Counted from the first letter of the stretch, positions 9,728 through 18,208 are shown. The stretch is 64,000 nucleotides of DNA from Desulfurispora thermophila DSM 16022 (GCF_000376385.1 NZ_AQWN01000009.1:62001-126000), one strand, 5' to 3'. The notes: generated from the sequence alone by a model not told the origin. Program-made: numbers and translations.

Positions 9728-9932
9728 GGCTACCCCTCCCTTCTGGAAAATTATAACATATAAATGGTGTTTTTATATTAATTTGGTAATATTTACTTTA
9801 TTGTTTTACCGCTGTTTTCGAGAAACACGCACTAAGAAAACAAAATATGCCGCGCAGCAGGAAGGGTTTTTCCTGTCCGCCAGCGAACAAAAATGGTAGG
9901 CACAATATTTTACACAAGCAGGAGATCTTATC

Positions 9933-10850
9933 ATGGAAAAGAAAGGATTTATGCTAATTATTACAGCTGCCACCATGTGGGGGGTTGCTGGCACGGTAGC
10001 AAAATATATGTTTAACAACAACGCTTCGCCCTTCGACCTGGTACAAATGCGCCTGCTTATCTCTTTTTTTATTTTGGTGCTATATTTATCTCTAACAAAC
10101 AGGTCATTGCTCAAAATAAATCGCCGCGATGTCACCTATTTTCTAGTATTTGGCACAGCGGGCGTGGCCATGGTACAGTTCACTTACCTGTACACCATCA
10201 GCCAGACCAATGTGGCTACAGCTATCTTTCTTCAATACCTGGCCCCGGCTCTGGTCATGGTTTACGGACTGCTTACGCGCAGCGAAAGCCCCACACCGGC
10301 CAAATTCGCCGCCCTGGCCTGCGCCATTGGCGGAGGTTTTTGCATTGTCCGCGGCAATCTACAGGGCGGGCTATCCGTAAACACGATAGGACTTATCTCG
10401 GGTCTGGCTTCCGCCCTGGCCTTTGCCTTTTATACCATTTACGGTAAACGCGGCCTGCGCACTTACAACCCCTGGACCATGCTCACCTGGGGGTTTGGTG
10501 TAGGAGCCCTGGCCTGGAGCTTTTATGCCCCACCTTGGCAGACCTGGCTGGCCGCCGACTGGCCCACCAGGGTATTTTTCCTCTACATTGCGGTTTTCGC
10601 CACTACACTGCCTTTTGGTTTTTTCTTCGTGGGTTTGAAGTATATCAGCCCGGTAAAAACAGGCATCACCAGCACTCTGGAACCGGTAGTGGGTGCCCTG
10701 GCTTCATTTATCTTCCTGGGGGAAGTACTCACACCGGTACAAATCGCCGGTTGTCTGCTGATTTTGGTAGCGATTGTGCTAATCAACCTGCAACAAAATG
10801 ACACCGCATCCGCTACGGCCACTTCCAACGCCTCCTCCCCCACCGGTTGA
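9933..10850 (+). CDS. EamA/DMT-family transporter
   Basis: Inner-membrane permease of the drug/metabolite transporter superfamily: 305 aa with about ten hydrophobic segments arranged as two EamA repeats (roughly 5-135 and 150-285). The first begins MLIITAATMWGVAGTVAKYMF and the second ends LGEVLTPVQIAGCLLILVAIVLI, both typical. AGGAG lies 8 nt before the ATG. It is a single-gene unit, diverging from ftsK and closed by a terminator shared with uppP. The exported or imported substrate is unknown. Confidence 0.9.
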   Translation: MEKKGFMLIITAATMWGVAGTVAKYMFNNNASPFDLVQMRLLISFFILVLYLSLTNRSLLKINRRDVTYFLVFGTAGVAMVQFTYLYTISQTNVATAIFLQYLAPALVMVYGLLTRSESPTPAKFAALACAIGGGFCIVRGNLQGGLSVNTIGLISGLASALAFAFYTIYGKRGLRTYNPWTMLTWGFGVGALAWSFYAPPWQTWLAADWPTRVFFLYIAVFATTLPFGFFFVGLKYISPVKTGITSTLEPVVGALASFIFLGEVLTPVQIAGCLLILVAIVLINLQQNDTASATATSNASSPTG

Positions 10851-10906
10851 CAATTGGCCATCCCAATAGATACCGGCGCACCAAGTAAGCACACCCGTAC
10901 CTGAAA

Positions 10907-10949
10907 AATAAAAATACCTGCCGTTTTTTTGGCAGGTATTTTTATTTTG
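10907..10949. terminator. Bidirectional terminator between DMT transporter and uppP
   Basis: Stem AAAAATACCTGCC / GGCAGGTATTTTT around a T-rich loop, flanked by A and T runs on both sides, lying between two convergent genes. Confidence 0.93.
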
Positions 10950-10954
10950 TAAGT

Positions 10955-11752
10955 TTATATGTGCAACTGCCCTCGTATTGCTGCCAGCACAATGACCGCT
11001 ACACCCAACAAAATGCGATAGCCTACAAAAATGTTAAAGGTGTTGCGCGCCAAATAGCGCAGGAGGAACTTAATGGCCAGGAACCCTACCAGCGCCGATA
11101 CCAGCACCCCCGTAACAAAGGGTGGATTCAAATCAGCAACAGTCAGGTCTTTCAGCTTGAGCAATCCCGCACCCACCACAATGGGAGTAGAGAGCAAGAA
11201 AGAAAAGCGGGCTGCCGTTTCCCGGGACAAACCCAATATCCGCCCCATGCTCATTGTCACACCGCTACGCGAAACACCGGGGATAATGGCCAGGGCCTGG
11301 GATAAACCAATTAGCAAACTGTCGGCAAAGCTTAGCTGGTGCATTCTTTTGTAACTGGCAGCCAGGGTATCGGAAAGGTACAGAATTACCGCCATCACAA
11401 TAAGCATTATACCAATGAGCAAAGGAGAGCGAAAAATGGTTTCCGCATAATTTTCCAAAAAATAGCCTACCAGTGCACCCGGTACCGTCGCCAGTAACAA
11501 ATACCAAAACAGCCTGCCTTCCGCCGACCTGCGCCTGGTGAACCCCTCATAAATAATTACCAGCCAGTCCTGCCAGAAGTAAAACAAAACTGCCAATAGC
11601 GTACCCAAATGCAAAGCGACATCAAATCGCAAGCCAGCATACTCCCAACCAAAGAACCAGGGTAACAAGACCAGATGGGCTGAACTGGAAATTGGTAGAA
11701 ATTCCCCCAGCCCCTGTACAATACCTAACAAAGCAGCTTCCCACACTGTCAA
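10955..11752 (-). CDS. uppP: Undecaprenyl-diphosphatase
   Basis: Recycles undecaprenyl pyrophosphate to the lipid carrier used for peptidoglycan; overproduction is linked with bacitracin resistance. Polytopic protein with both catalytic signatures: GEFLPISSSAHL near the N-terminus and PGVSRSGVTM near residue 165. The frame is open 32 codons further upstream to an ATG at 11848, but that extension has no homologous look. The TTG at 11752 has AAGGGGGTG at 6 nt and gives a 265-aa protein starting MTVWEAALLGIVQG, the usual length and N-terminus. Confidence 0.94.
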   Translation of the reverse strand: MTVWEAALLGIVQGLGEFLPISSSAHLVLLPWFFGWEYAGLRFDVALHLGTLLAVLFYFWQDWLVIIYEGFTRRRSAEGRLFWYLLLATVPGALVGYFLENYAETIFRSPLLIGIMLIVMAVILYLSDTLAASYKRMHQLSFADSLLIGLSQALAIIPGVSRSGVTMSMGRILGLSRETAARFSFLLSTPIVVGAGLLKLKDLTVADLNPPFVTGVLVSALVGFLAIKFLLRYLARNTFNIFVGYRILLGVAVIVLAAIRGQLHI

Positions 11753-11932
11753 GCTTATCACCCCCTTGCCTCGCAAACTGATAAAATTATACCACATCAG
11801 GAGAAAAAAGCTACCAACAAACATTTCTATAGCCAATACCTGGCTCATATAATGATTTCAGAAATTTATGCCACTTTACTGAGTCCGTTATTTTTGCTAT
11901 CATTGTTTGCAAAGGGGGGAATTTAAACTTCC

Positions 11933-12025
11933 GTGGAATCTGAAATAGGTTTAATTCTGTTGAGCACTGTACCACTAATTATTGTCATCGGAACGTTTAA
12001 AATGGTCTTCCTAAAAGATAGATAA
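11933..12025 (+). CDS. Candidate 30-aa single-span membrane peptide
   Basis: Reading GTG at 11933 to TAA at 12023-12025 gives a 30-residue peptide: a short acidic N-terminus (MESEIG), a hydrophobic core LILLSTVPLIIVIGTF, then a basic end KMVFLKDR. A G-rich AGGGGGGAA lies about 13 nt upstream, rather far for an RBS. A strong terminator follows 27 nt after the stop, so some short transcript certainly ends here. No family recognised. It could instead be a small RNA. Confidence 0.4.
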   Translation: MESEIGLILLSTVPLIIVIGTFKMVFLKDR

Positions 12026-12051
12026 GAAGAATACAGCTATAGAACCTCCCG

Positions 12052-12103
12052 GGCTACCCTTATTTCTTAACAACATTGAATTAAGGTAGCCTTTTTATTT
12101 TTG
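12052..12103 (+). terminator. Rho-independent terminator after the 30-codon ORF
   Basis: GGCTACC paired with GGTAGCC plus inner TTA/TAA pairs, followed by a run of TTTTTATTTTTG. Since uppP points the other way, it must close a short plus-strand transcript from the 11849-12025 interval. Confidence 0.8.
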
Positions 12104-12105
12104 TA

Positions 12106-12134
12106 TCGACAAGCAACCTGGTTGTGTATATAAT
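12106..12134 (+). promoter_or_regulatory. SigA-type promoter of the zinc-ribbon gene
   Basis: TCGACA (12106-12111), 17-nt spacer, TATAAT (12129-12134). The predicted start leaves an untranslated leader of about 130 nt before the ATG at 12270, in which no known riboswitch was recognised. It sits directly behind the preceding terminator. Confidence 0.68.
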
Positions 12135-12269
12135 ATTAACAACTGGTTTGCGACTCCCGGCAAAAACTTTTCCCTCCGGTATCCTGGCTTGGTATCCCTG
12201 GAGTAGGAAGGTTTTGCTCAAGCGTGTCCCCAAGACCAGGAATTACCCAGGAGGAGGTTTTCCCCAATC

Positions 12270-12560
12270 ATGTCTTTTGCCGACAAAACACTGGTATGCC
12301 GCGACTGTGGCGAAGAATTTGTTTTTACCGCCGGCGAGCAGGAGTTTTTTGCTGAGAAGGGTCTGACCAACGAGCCCAGCCGTTGCCGCCAGTGCCGCCG
12401 CCTGCGCAAATCGCAGCGCGAAACCCAAACCGAACGGCAGATGTATGAAGCTGTCTGTGCTGAATGCGGTGCAGTAACCGAGGTACCCTTCAAGCCCTCG
12501 GGTCGCCGACCCATTTACTGCAGTACTTGTTACAGCAATTATCGCCGTACAGCGTATTAA
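12270..12560 (+). CDS. Zinc-ribbon domain protein
   Basis: A 96-aa basic protein with two Cys4-type zinc ribbons. The first, residues 6-45, has CRDCGEEFVFTAGEQEFFAEKG ending at CRQC, characteristic of the zf_Tbcl probable zinc-binding domain common in Clostridia. The second is CAEC...CSTC in the C-terminal third. Two ribbons suggest nucleic-acid or protein binding; no enzymatic motif is present and the cellular role is unknown. AGGAGGAGG precedes the ATG, and a strong terminator follows, so it is transcribed alone. Confidence 0.85.
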   Translation: MSFADKTLVCRDCGEEFVFTAGEQEFFAEKGLTNEPSRCRQCRRLRKSQRETQTERQMYEAVCAECGAVTEVPFKPSGRRPIYCSTCYSNYRRTAY

Positions 12561-12582
12561 TACATTTATTAGCCGCGACAAG

Positions 12583-12625
12583 CAAGCAGGGATGTTCACA
12601 CAGCTGAACATCCCTGCTTTTTTGT
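12583..12625 (+). terminator. Rho-independent terminator of the zinc-ribbon gene
   Basis: Thirteen-bp stem GCAGGGATGTTCA/TGAACATCCCTGC with a 6-nt loop and a run of six T residues. Confidence 0.95.
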
Positions 12626-12702
12626 TGCTTTATGGAAGGTAAATAATTACATACAGAGAATATATTACCAGGTCAATTATTGTTATTGGGGGAGGTCTTG
12701 CT

Positions 12703-13305
12703 ATGGATTTTGCTCGTTACCGGGAAATACAAGAAACTTTGCTCAACCTGGGGCAAAACATTTTGGATTTGACTTCTGACGATGGAGAAAAAGTGCTACA
12801 GCTCTTGCAGGAAAGAGAAACCTTGAGCCGGAAAATACTGCAACAATTGCACGATAAGCTGGACAAGTGCCTGAAACACGTAACCGGTCTGCACCGCCGG
12901 GTAGCTCCCCTGCAGGAAAGGCTGGGCGCGCTACAAAAATGTCCTGGTTGGAAAGAAGGAGAAATAGATACGCTGCAGGAATTAAACCACCAACTGGACG
13001 CCCTGCTTACGGCTCTGGCATTTGTGAGCGGTAGTCTCGATGCCGATTCCAGCCCCGCAACGCCAGCAACCTGCCAGGTAGCTGCCAGCCGGGAAAAAGA
13101 CATTCCAGCATCATCAGTTCATGATGGCCAGGAGTCTACTCACTCCCAGAAGACCAAAAACAATCACCAGAACTCCCCGGCCCCGAAGTTAACGCTTCCA
13201 ACGCTTAAAAATATGCGGATATCCGCTCCGAACACACTGGCAGAACTGGAACAAATCGTACAGGCCGAATTAAAAAAACGCCAGACCGGTCTCTTGTCAA
13301 CATAA
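12703..13305 (+). CDS. Hypothetical coiled-coil protein upstream of pilus genes
   Basis: Not recognised. The 200-aa product is predicted helical with heptad-like Leu spacing through residues 1-120 (ETLLNLGQNILDL, LLQERETLSRKILQQLHDKL), then a polar linker rich in Ser, Thr and Asn, and a short helical end. No signal peptide or membrane segment. GGGGGAGG stands 6-7 nt before the ATG. It is the first plus-strand gene before the type IV pilus cluster and may be cotranscribed with it. The helical N-terminus resembles export chaperones such as FlgN in general character only. Confidence 0.6.
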   Translation: MDFARYREIQETLLNLGQNILDLTSDDGEKVLQLLQERETLSRKILQQLHDKLDKCLKHVTGLHRRVAPLQERLGALQKCPGWKEGEIDTLQELNHQLDALLTALAFVSGSLDADSSPATPATCQVAASREKDIPASSVHDGQESTHSQKTKNNHQNSPAPKLTLPTLKNMRISAPNTLAELEQIVQAELKKRQTGLLST

Positions 13306-13410
13306 TTTACTGATTTCCGGCAGGATTTTGCAGCATTAGCAAGAATACTGCTAACAACAACCTGAAATTATGAAAACATCTAAAATATATCCAGTTAAGG
13401 AATGATCTTT

Positions 13411-13887
13411 TTGACTGGAAAGCCTGCCTTTACGCTGGTGGAACTGGTAATAGTGCTGGCCATCACATGCATTCTTTCTGCAATTGCTTTTCCGGTAATG
13501 GTGGCGGCATATCACAAACAGACCCTTTATTTGGCCGCCCGTCAGATGGAAGCTGACATCCTGGAACAACAACAGGCGGCGATCAGTTACCAAAATACCA
13601 GCAACACTTATGAGGTATTGCTGGATGTGGAAAGAGACCAGTACACCCTGCGAATTGGCGCACTGGAAATAATAAGAACCGTCCGCTTACCCCCCAATGT
13701 AGACATGGAGAATGCCAGTGGTTTTGGCTCATATTTAAACCAAAAAATACTTCAATTTAATTGTAACGGTGTACCCACACAGGCCGGCCATGTCACACTT
13801 CGTGACAGGAGTTCGGGCAAGCGTTATTATGTGATTATCACACCGGTTACAGGCCGGGTGAGAATTTCTACCGCATCGCCATCATGA
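13411..13887 (+). CDS. Type IV prepilin-like protein (GspH/minor pilin)
   Basis: Short leader, then FTLVELVIVLAITCILSAIAF, the type IV pilin N-terminal helix with Glu5, followed by a globular domain of about 120 residues. An ATG at 13402 is in frame, but AAGGA almost touches it; the TTG at 13411 has proper 8-9 nt spacing and leaves the compact six-residue leader MTGKPA. The residue before the cleavage site is Ala, where Gly is normal. Probably a minor or pseudo-pilin priming fibre assembly. It opens the pilus operon, 92 nt before pilB. Confidence 0.85.
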   Translation: MTGKPAFTLVELVIVLAITCILSAIAFPVMVAAYHKQTLYLAARQMEADILEQQQAAISYQNTSNTYEVLLDVERDQYTLRIGALEIIRTVRLPPNVDMENASGFGSYLNQKILQFNCNGVPTQAGHVTLRDRSSGKRYYVIITPVTGRVRISTASPS

Positions 13888-13979
13888 ACACATTTCAGGT
13901 AGCTTCAATAATGAACAACTGTCTCCAGAAAAACAACATGCATTCATGATTTTACAAAAGCCCGAAAGGAGCGTTTTAC

Positions 13980-15677
13980 TTGCCGCCCCGTCCTCCCGTG
14001 CCCCCCAAACGCCTGGGAGATTTGCTGATTGACAGTGGACTGATCACCCAGGAACAATTGCAACTGGCTCTGCGCGAACAAAAACGCACCGGTGAACGTC
14101 TTGGCCGCACACTGATTAAAATGGGTATGGTCAGTGAGCAGGACATCATGAATGTGCTGGAGATGCAGCTGGGTATACCCCAAATCCAGCTGAACAAACT
14201 GCTTAATGTGGAACTGGTGCGCAGCTTTCCGGAAGAGTTAATCCGGCGTACCCGCATAGTGCCGGTGAAAAAAGAGGGTCAGAGATTGATTGTTGCTCTG
14301 GCCGACCCGCTCAACGTTGTGGCCCAGGATGATTTCCGGGTAGCCACCCGCCTGGACATCACCCCCATGCTGACCACCGAGAGCGAAATAGACCAGGCTA
14401 TTTCCAAGGCCTTTGCCATGGCCGACCTGGAAAGAGAGTTTGCCGGCCCCGCCCCGGAGGAAACCGGTCGCCCGGAAACCATCCGCATCTCATTTCAAGA
14501 AAACATGGGTGCCGGCGAAGCACCGGTGATCCGCCTGGTCAACTCCATCTTCGCCCAGGCCGTAAACGAGCGGGCCAGTGACATCCATATTGAGCCGCGG
14601 GAAAAAGGCCTGCTGGTGCGTTTTAGAGTGGATGGCATCCTGCGTGATATTCTCGAATTGCCAGCCCAGGCCCGTATACCGGTCATTTCCCGCCTGAAGA
14701 TACTCTCGGGCATGGATATTGCAGAAAGACGCCTACCTCAAGACGGCAGGTTGCAACTGGATTTTTCCGGCCGCAGCATTGATATGCGCGTTTCCAGCCT
14801 GCCCACCGTTTACGGCGAAAAAATAGTCCTGCGCCTGCTGTATAAAAGCGACCAGCTTTTCGACCTGCACCAACTGGGCTTTTCCACCCATAACCTGGAG
14901 CGCTTCCGCAGTGTGTTGAAAGCTGCCTACGGACTAATTCTGCTCACCGGTCCGACCGGTAGCGGTAAAACAACCACCCTCTACGCTGCTCTGCGCGACA
15001 TCAGCTCCGCCGAACGCAATATCATCACCATTGAAGATCCGGTGGAATACCTGCTGCCGGGAGTAAACCAGACCCAGGTCAATGTGCGGGCGGGGCTGAC
15101 TTTTGCCACAGGCCTGCGGGCCATCCTGCGCCAGGACCCGGATGTGATCATGGTGGGGGAAATCCGCGACACGGAAACCGCGGAAATTGCCGTGCGGGCA
15201 GCCACCACCGGCCACCTGGTTTTGAGTACACTGCATACCAACGACGCGGTAGGTGCGGTGGGACGTTTGATAGACATGGGAGTGGATCATTTTCTGGTGG
15301 CCGCTTCCCTCCTGGGCGTGACCGCCCAGCGGCTGGTACGCCTTTTATGCCCGTATTGCAAGCAGCCTTACCAGCCCGGTCCGGAGGACAGGCTGCTTTT
15401 GGGCCCCCACTGGCAGGAAGGCACCGTCCTCTACCAGCCCGCCGGTTGTCCGCAGTGCCACCATACCGGGTACAAAGGCCGCACCGGCATCCATGAAGTG
15501 TTGCTGGCCTCGGGCGTCTTACGGGAAATGATCAATAACCGCCGCCCCCACGATGTGATCAAAAAGCAAGCTGCAGCCGAAGGAATGGTCTTGTTGCAGG
15601 AAGACGGCATCCAGAAAGTACTGCAGGGCCTCACTTCACTGCAGGAAGTAATGCGTGTGGCTTACACCCGTGAATAA
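13980..15677 (+). CDS. pilB: Type IV pilus assembly ATPase PilB/GspE
   Basis: Cytoplasmic hexameric motor for pilus extension. N-terminal MshEN-type domain (LGDLLIDSGLITQEQLQLAL, residues 10-70), second N-domain to about 150, then the secretion ATPase: GPTGSGKTTTLYAAL (about 322-336), Asp box, Walker B DPDVIMVGEIRDTETAE (about 386) and a His box. Tetracysteine zinc site CPYC (about 457) and CPQC (about 490). In some relatives the MshEN domain binds c-di-GMP. Start TTG at 13980 follows GAAAGGAG; 565 aa is a normal length. No PilT-type retraction ATPase is present nearby. Confidence 0.95.
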   Translation: MPPRPPVPPKRLGDLLIDSGLITQEQLQLALREQKRTGERLGRTLIKMGMVSEQDIMNVLEMQLGIPQIQLNKLLNVELVRSFPEELIRRTRIVPVKKEGQRLIVALADPLNVVAQDDFRVATRLDITPMLTTESEIDQAISKAFAMADLEREFAGPAPEETGRPETIRISFQENMGAGEAPVIRLVNSIFAQAVNERASDIHIEPREKGLLVRFRVDGILRDILELPAQARIPVISRLKILSGMDIAERRLPQDGRLQLDFSGRSIDMRVSSLPTVYGEKIVLRLLYKSDQLFDLHQLGFSTHNLERFRSVLKAAYGLILLTGPTGSGKTTTLYAALRDISSAERNIITIEDPVEYLLPGVNQTQVNVRAGLTFATGLRAILRQDPDVIMVGEIRDTETAEIAVRAATTGHLVLSTLHTNDAVGAVGRLIDMGVDHFLVAASLLGVTAQRLVRLLCPYCKQPYQPGPEDRLLLGPHWQEGTVLYQPAGCPQCHHTGYKGRTGIHEVLLASGVLREMINNRRPHDVIKKQAAAEGMVLLQEDGIQKVLQGLTSLQEVMRVAYTRE

Positions 15678-15747
15678 TACATAATTGAATTTTTCAGTCC
15701 CAATAACTATAATTAAATTCAAAAACAATCAGTTAACCGATTCCACT

Positions 15748-15822
15748 AAAGGCTACTGCTTTTGAAAAAAAGCAGGCGCAAAGCCACGGGCCTAAAGCAA
15801 CCTCTGCCATGGCAGCCGGGCC
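15748..15822 (+). promoter_or_regulatory. GEMM-I cyclic-dinucleotide riboswitch
   Basis: Aptamer for c-di-GMP (or cGAMP in the Ib variant). P2 is a perfect stem CTGCTTTT-GAAA-AAAAGCAG with the GNRA loop (15756-15775), followed by the conserved GCGCAAAGCCACGGGCCTAA core and P3 ending ATGGCAGCCGGGCC. The 5' GGC (15751-15753) can pair with GCC at 15820-15822 as P1, and those bases also begin the terminator stem. Binding should therefore stabilise P1 and block termination (an ON switch); this is inference. It lies between pilB and pilC. Confidence 0.9.
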
Positions 15823-15848
15823 GCTGGTGTCACCCGGCGGCTTTTTAT
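15820..15848 (+). terminator. Riboswitch expression-platform terminator
   Basis: GCCGCTGG paired with CCCGGCGGC around TGTCA, followed by TTTTTAT. It overlaps the 3' strand of the aptamer P1 and lies 53 nt before pilC, so it controls read-through into pilC and everything downstream. Confidence 0.85.
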
Positions 15849-15901
15849 CTTATAAAAGACCACCCTTTGCTGCAGATCTAGACAGGAAGTGAACTTGGCA
15901 A

Positions 15902-17158
15902 ATGGGCGAAACAGTATTTGTTTATTCCGGCCGGGACAGACAGGGAAAACTGGTGCGGGGCCGGCAGCGGGCTGCAAACAAGGAAACCGTCATCAGGCAG
16001 TTGCGCCAGAGCAATATTTACCCCCTGGAAGTAAAACAGGCTCCCCGCCTGCCGGACAGACGTAATATTACATTACCCATTACATTACCCAGACCGAACT
16101 GGCGGCACTGGTTGGAAAAGCCGGTCAAAAGCCGGGATCTGGCCATCTTTTCCCGCCAGTTCCACACTCTGATTGAAGCCGGCGTACCCATGCTCAACGC
16201 CCTGCAGGTACTGCAGCAACAGACGGCCAATCCAAAACTCAAACGAGCAATTAACTCTCTGCAGGCAGGACTGCAGCAGGGGGCTACCTTAAGTGAATCC
16301 ATTGCCCGGCACCCGACTGTTTTTCCTTATTTATATGCCCACCTGGTGGAAGCGGGAGAGTTGGGCGGTGTGCTGGACAAGGTTATGGACAGTTTATCTG
16401 TCACTTTTGAAAAGGACCACCAGTTGAAAGAGAAAATTAAATCTGCTCTTATTTATCCGGCAGTCATTATTACCATGACCATGCTGGTGGTGGCCGCACT
16501 GCAGTTTTTTGTCCTGCCCAATCTGGTGGGAGTACTCCTCTCTCTCCAGGTTCCCCTGCCTGCCACCACCAGGATTTTGCTGGGCGTGAACAGCTTTTTG
16601 CAACATTACTGGTTCACTGTACCGCCAATTTTTTTCTGTCTTTTCCTGACTCTGCGCCTGGCCTTAAAAACCGATAAAGGACGCTACTACTTTTCCGCAG
16701 CCTCCTTAAAGGCTCCCATCTTCGGTCGTCTGGTCGGGAATACCATTGTCGCCCGCTTTTGCCGCACTTTCGGAGAATTGCTCAAAAGCGGCGTACCCAT
16801 ACTGGTGGCCCTGGAAGTGGTGCAAAAATCCACCGGCAATGTTTTGTTTGTACAAGCCTTAAGCAACGTCATTGAAAGCATCCGCGCCGGTCAGGGGCTG
16901 GCCCGCCCGCTGGCGGAAAGCGGTGTCTTTCCCCCGCTGGTAGTCCAGATGATCAGCGTTGGCGAAGAATCGGGCGCCCTGGAAAAATTGCTGGAAAAAG
17001 CTGCTGTTTTTTATGAAAATGAAGTGGAAGCCGTTGTCACCCGCCTGACAGCTGTGATCGAGCCGGTCATGATCGTAATCATGGGCGGCATGGTGGGGTT
17101 CATCGCCATTTCGGTGTTGATGCCCTTGATGACATTAGTGGGTCGGATGTCTCAGTGA
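15902..17158 (+). CDS. pilC: Type IV pilus inner-membrane platform protein PilC/GspF
   Basis: Polytopic platform that couples the ATPase to pilin insertion. 418 aa with two T2SSF repeats (about 75-198 and 280-400), each ending in hydrophobic segments (AVIITMTMLVVAALQFFVLP; VMIVIMGGMVGFIAISVLMP). Typical motifs FSRQFHTLIEAGVPML and FCRTFGELLKSGVPIL start the repeats. The N-terminal FVYSGRDRQGKLVRG is also typical. First gene behind the riboswitch terminator, so its expression should follow the second messenger. Confidence 0.95.
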   Translation: MGETVFVYSGRDRQGKLVRGRQRAANKETVIRQLRQSNIYPLEVKQAPRLPDRRNITLPITLPRPNWRHWLEKPVKSRDLAIFSRQFHTLIEAGVPMLNALQVLQQQTANPKLKRAINSLQAGLQQGATLSESIARHPTVFPYLYAHLVEAGELGGVLDKVMDSLSVTFEKDHQLKEKIKSALIYPAVIITMTMLVVAALQFFVLPNLVGVLLSLQVPLPATTRILLGVNSFLQHYWFTVPPIFFCLFLTLRLALKTDKGRYYFSAASLKAPIFGRLVGNTIVARFCRTFGELLKSGVPILVALEVVQKSTGNVLFVQALSNVIESIRAGQGLARPLAESGVFPPLVVQMISVGEESGALEKLLEKAAVFYENEVEAVVTRLTAVIEPVMIVIMGGMVGFIAISVLMPLMTLVGRMSQ

Positions 17159-17228
17159 ACCACCTGCTGCGCCGGTTGCCCTTTTCCCAGTCAGCCCGAA
17201 CCGTGTTACCCCGGGAGGAAAAGATTGC

Positions 17229-17624
17229 ATGGCTACAAAGAAAAAACAGAATGCTTTCTCCCTGGTGGAAGTCCTGATTGCCACCCTGCTGCTGGTAGCC
17301 ACACTGATCCCCCTGCTGCATACCCTGCTGGGGAGTTCGGCCTGGACGACAGAATCCCGCCAGATGCTCAAAGCACTCAACCTGGCGCAAGATAAAGTTG
17401 AAGAACTGCAAAACTTGTCTTACAACTCTTTGTACATTTTATTGGCCAATCCGGAAAAGCTGGCGGGAACATTTCCCGGTGAAGCAGAATATACATACTC
17501 TATTCAACCGGACCTCAGCTATGCCGCATCCGGCCTGATCTCTTTCCGGGTCACAGTACAATACAAAGACCCGCGTGGTCAGCGCTCCCTCACCCTGACA
17601 GCAGAAAAAGGTGACTGGCGATGA
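17229..17624 (+). CDS. Type IV prepilin-like protein (PilV/PulJ-like)
   Basis: Basic leader MATKKKQNA, then FSLVEVLIATLLLVATLIPLL, the pilin N-terminal helix with Glu5; 131 aa. Ala, not Gly, precedes the cleavage point. The globular part contains the AQDKVEELQNLSYNS segment commonly seen after the helix in PilV-type minor pilins. Strong RBS GGGAGGAAAA. Its stop overlaps the start of the next pilin gene by 4 nt, so the two are translationally coupled. Confidence 0.85.
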   Translation: MATKKKQNAFSLVEVLIATLLLVATLIPLLHTLLGSSAWTTESRQMLKALNLAQDKVEELQNLSYNSLYILLANPEKLAGTFPGEAEYTYSIQPDLSYAASGLISFRVTVQYKDPRGQRSLTLTAEKGDWR

Positions 17625-18190
17625 GAAAAAAGCGGCAAAGTGCTTTCACACTGGTGGAAGTAGTCATAGCCATGCTGGTTTTCACCCTGGTCATGGGTGC
17701 GGCCATGCTCATCTACCAGCACTCCCTGCAATCATGGTCGCGCACCGACTCGGCCACCACCGTGCAGGAAAGCCTGCGCCTGGCCCTGGACCGGATGACC
17801 AGGGAACTGCGCACGGCTACCAGCATTGAGAAGGCTACCGTGGAGAACGGCAAAACAATAATATCTTTCCAGACTTATATCAGCGAAAACAACCAGCTCA
17901 AGCTGAAGACCATCACCTATCACCATGACCCGGTCAGTCAGCAAATATACCGGGCTGTCGGCACCGGTTCGCCCAACCCGCTGGCCGACAACATTGCCGT
18001 GCTTGATCTATACTACTATGATACCGCACAGTCCCTCCTGGGCAAAAATAATGTTTCTACCCGGGACTTGAACAAGATTAACCTGATCCGTATCACCATC
18101 CAGGGAGAAAGGGGGCGCAGGGGTCAGTTAAACTATACAGGGCCACTGAGCCTTTCTTCTTCTGTAGCGCTACGGGCCTCCAGCCGCTGA
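17621..18190 (+). CDS. Type IV prepilin-like protein (PilW/GspJ-like)
   Basis: Leader MRKKRQSA, then FTLVEVVIAMLVFTLVMGAA; again Ala at -1. The 189-aa product has the SLRLALDRMTRELRTATS helix typical of GspJ/PilW minor pilins, then a beta-rich domain. ATGA overlap with the preceding pilin gene. Probably part of the minor-pilin tip complex with the neighbouring pilins. Confidence 0.85.
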   Translation: MRKKRQSAFTLVEVVIAMLVFTLVMGAAMLIYQHSLQSWSRTDSATTVQESLRLALDRMTRELRTATSIEKATVENGKTIISFQTYISENNQLKLKTITYHHDPVSQQIYRAVGTGSPNPLADNIAVLDLYYYDTAQSLLGKNNVSTRDLNKINLIRITIQGERGRRGQLNYTGPLSLSSSVALRASSR

Positions 18191-18208
18191 CTGCAGGGGT
18201 GTTGATTT

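Noticed and set aside
12124-12366. 80-codon frame through the leader of the zinc-ribbon gene
   Set aside because: Starts inside the promoter -10 region and runs out of frame into the zinc-ribbon gene; no RBS.
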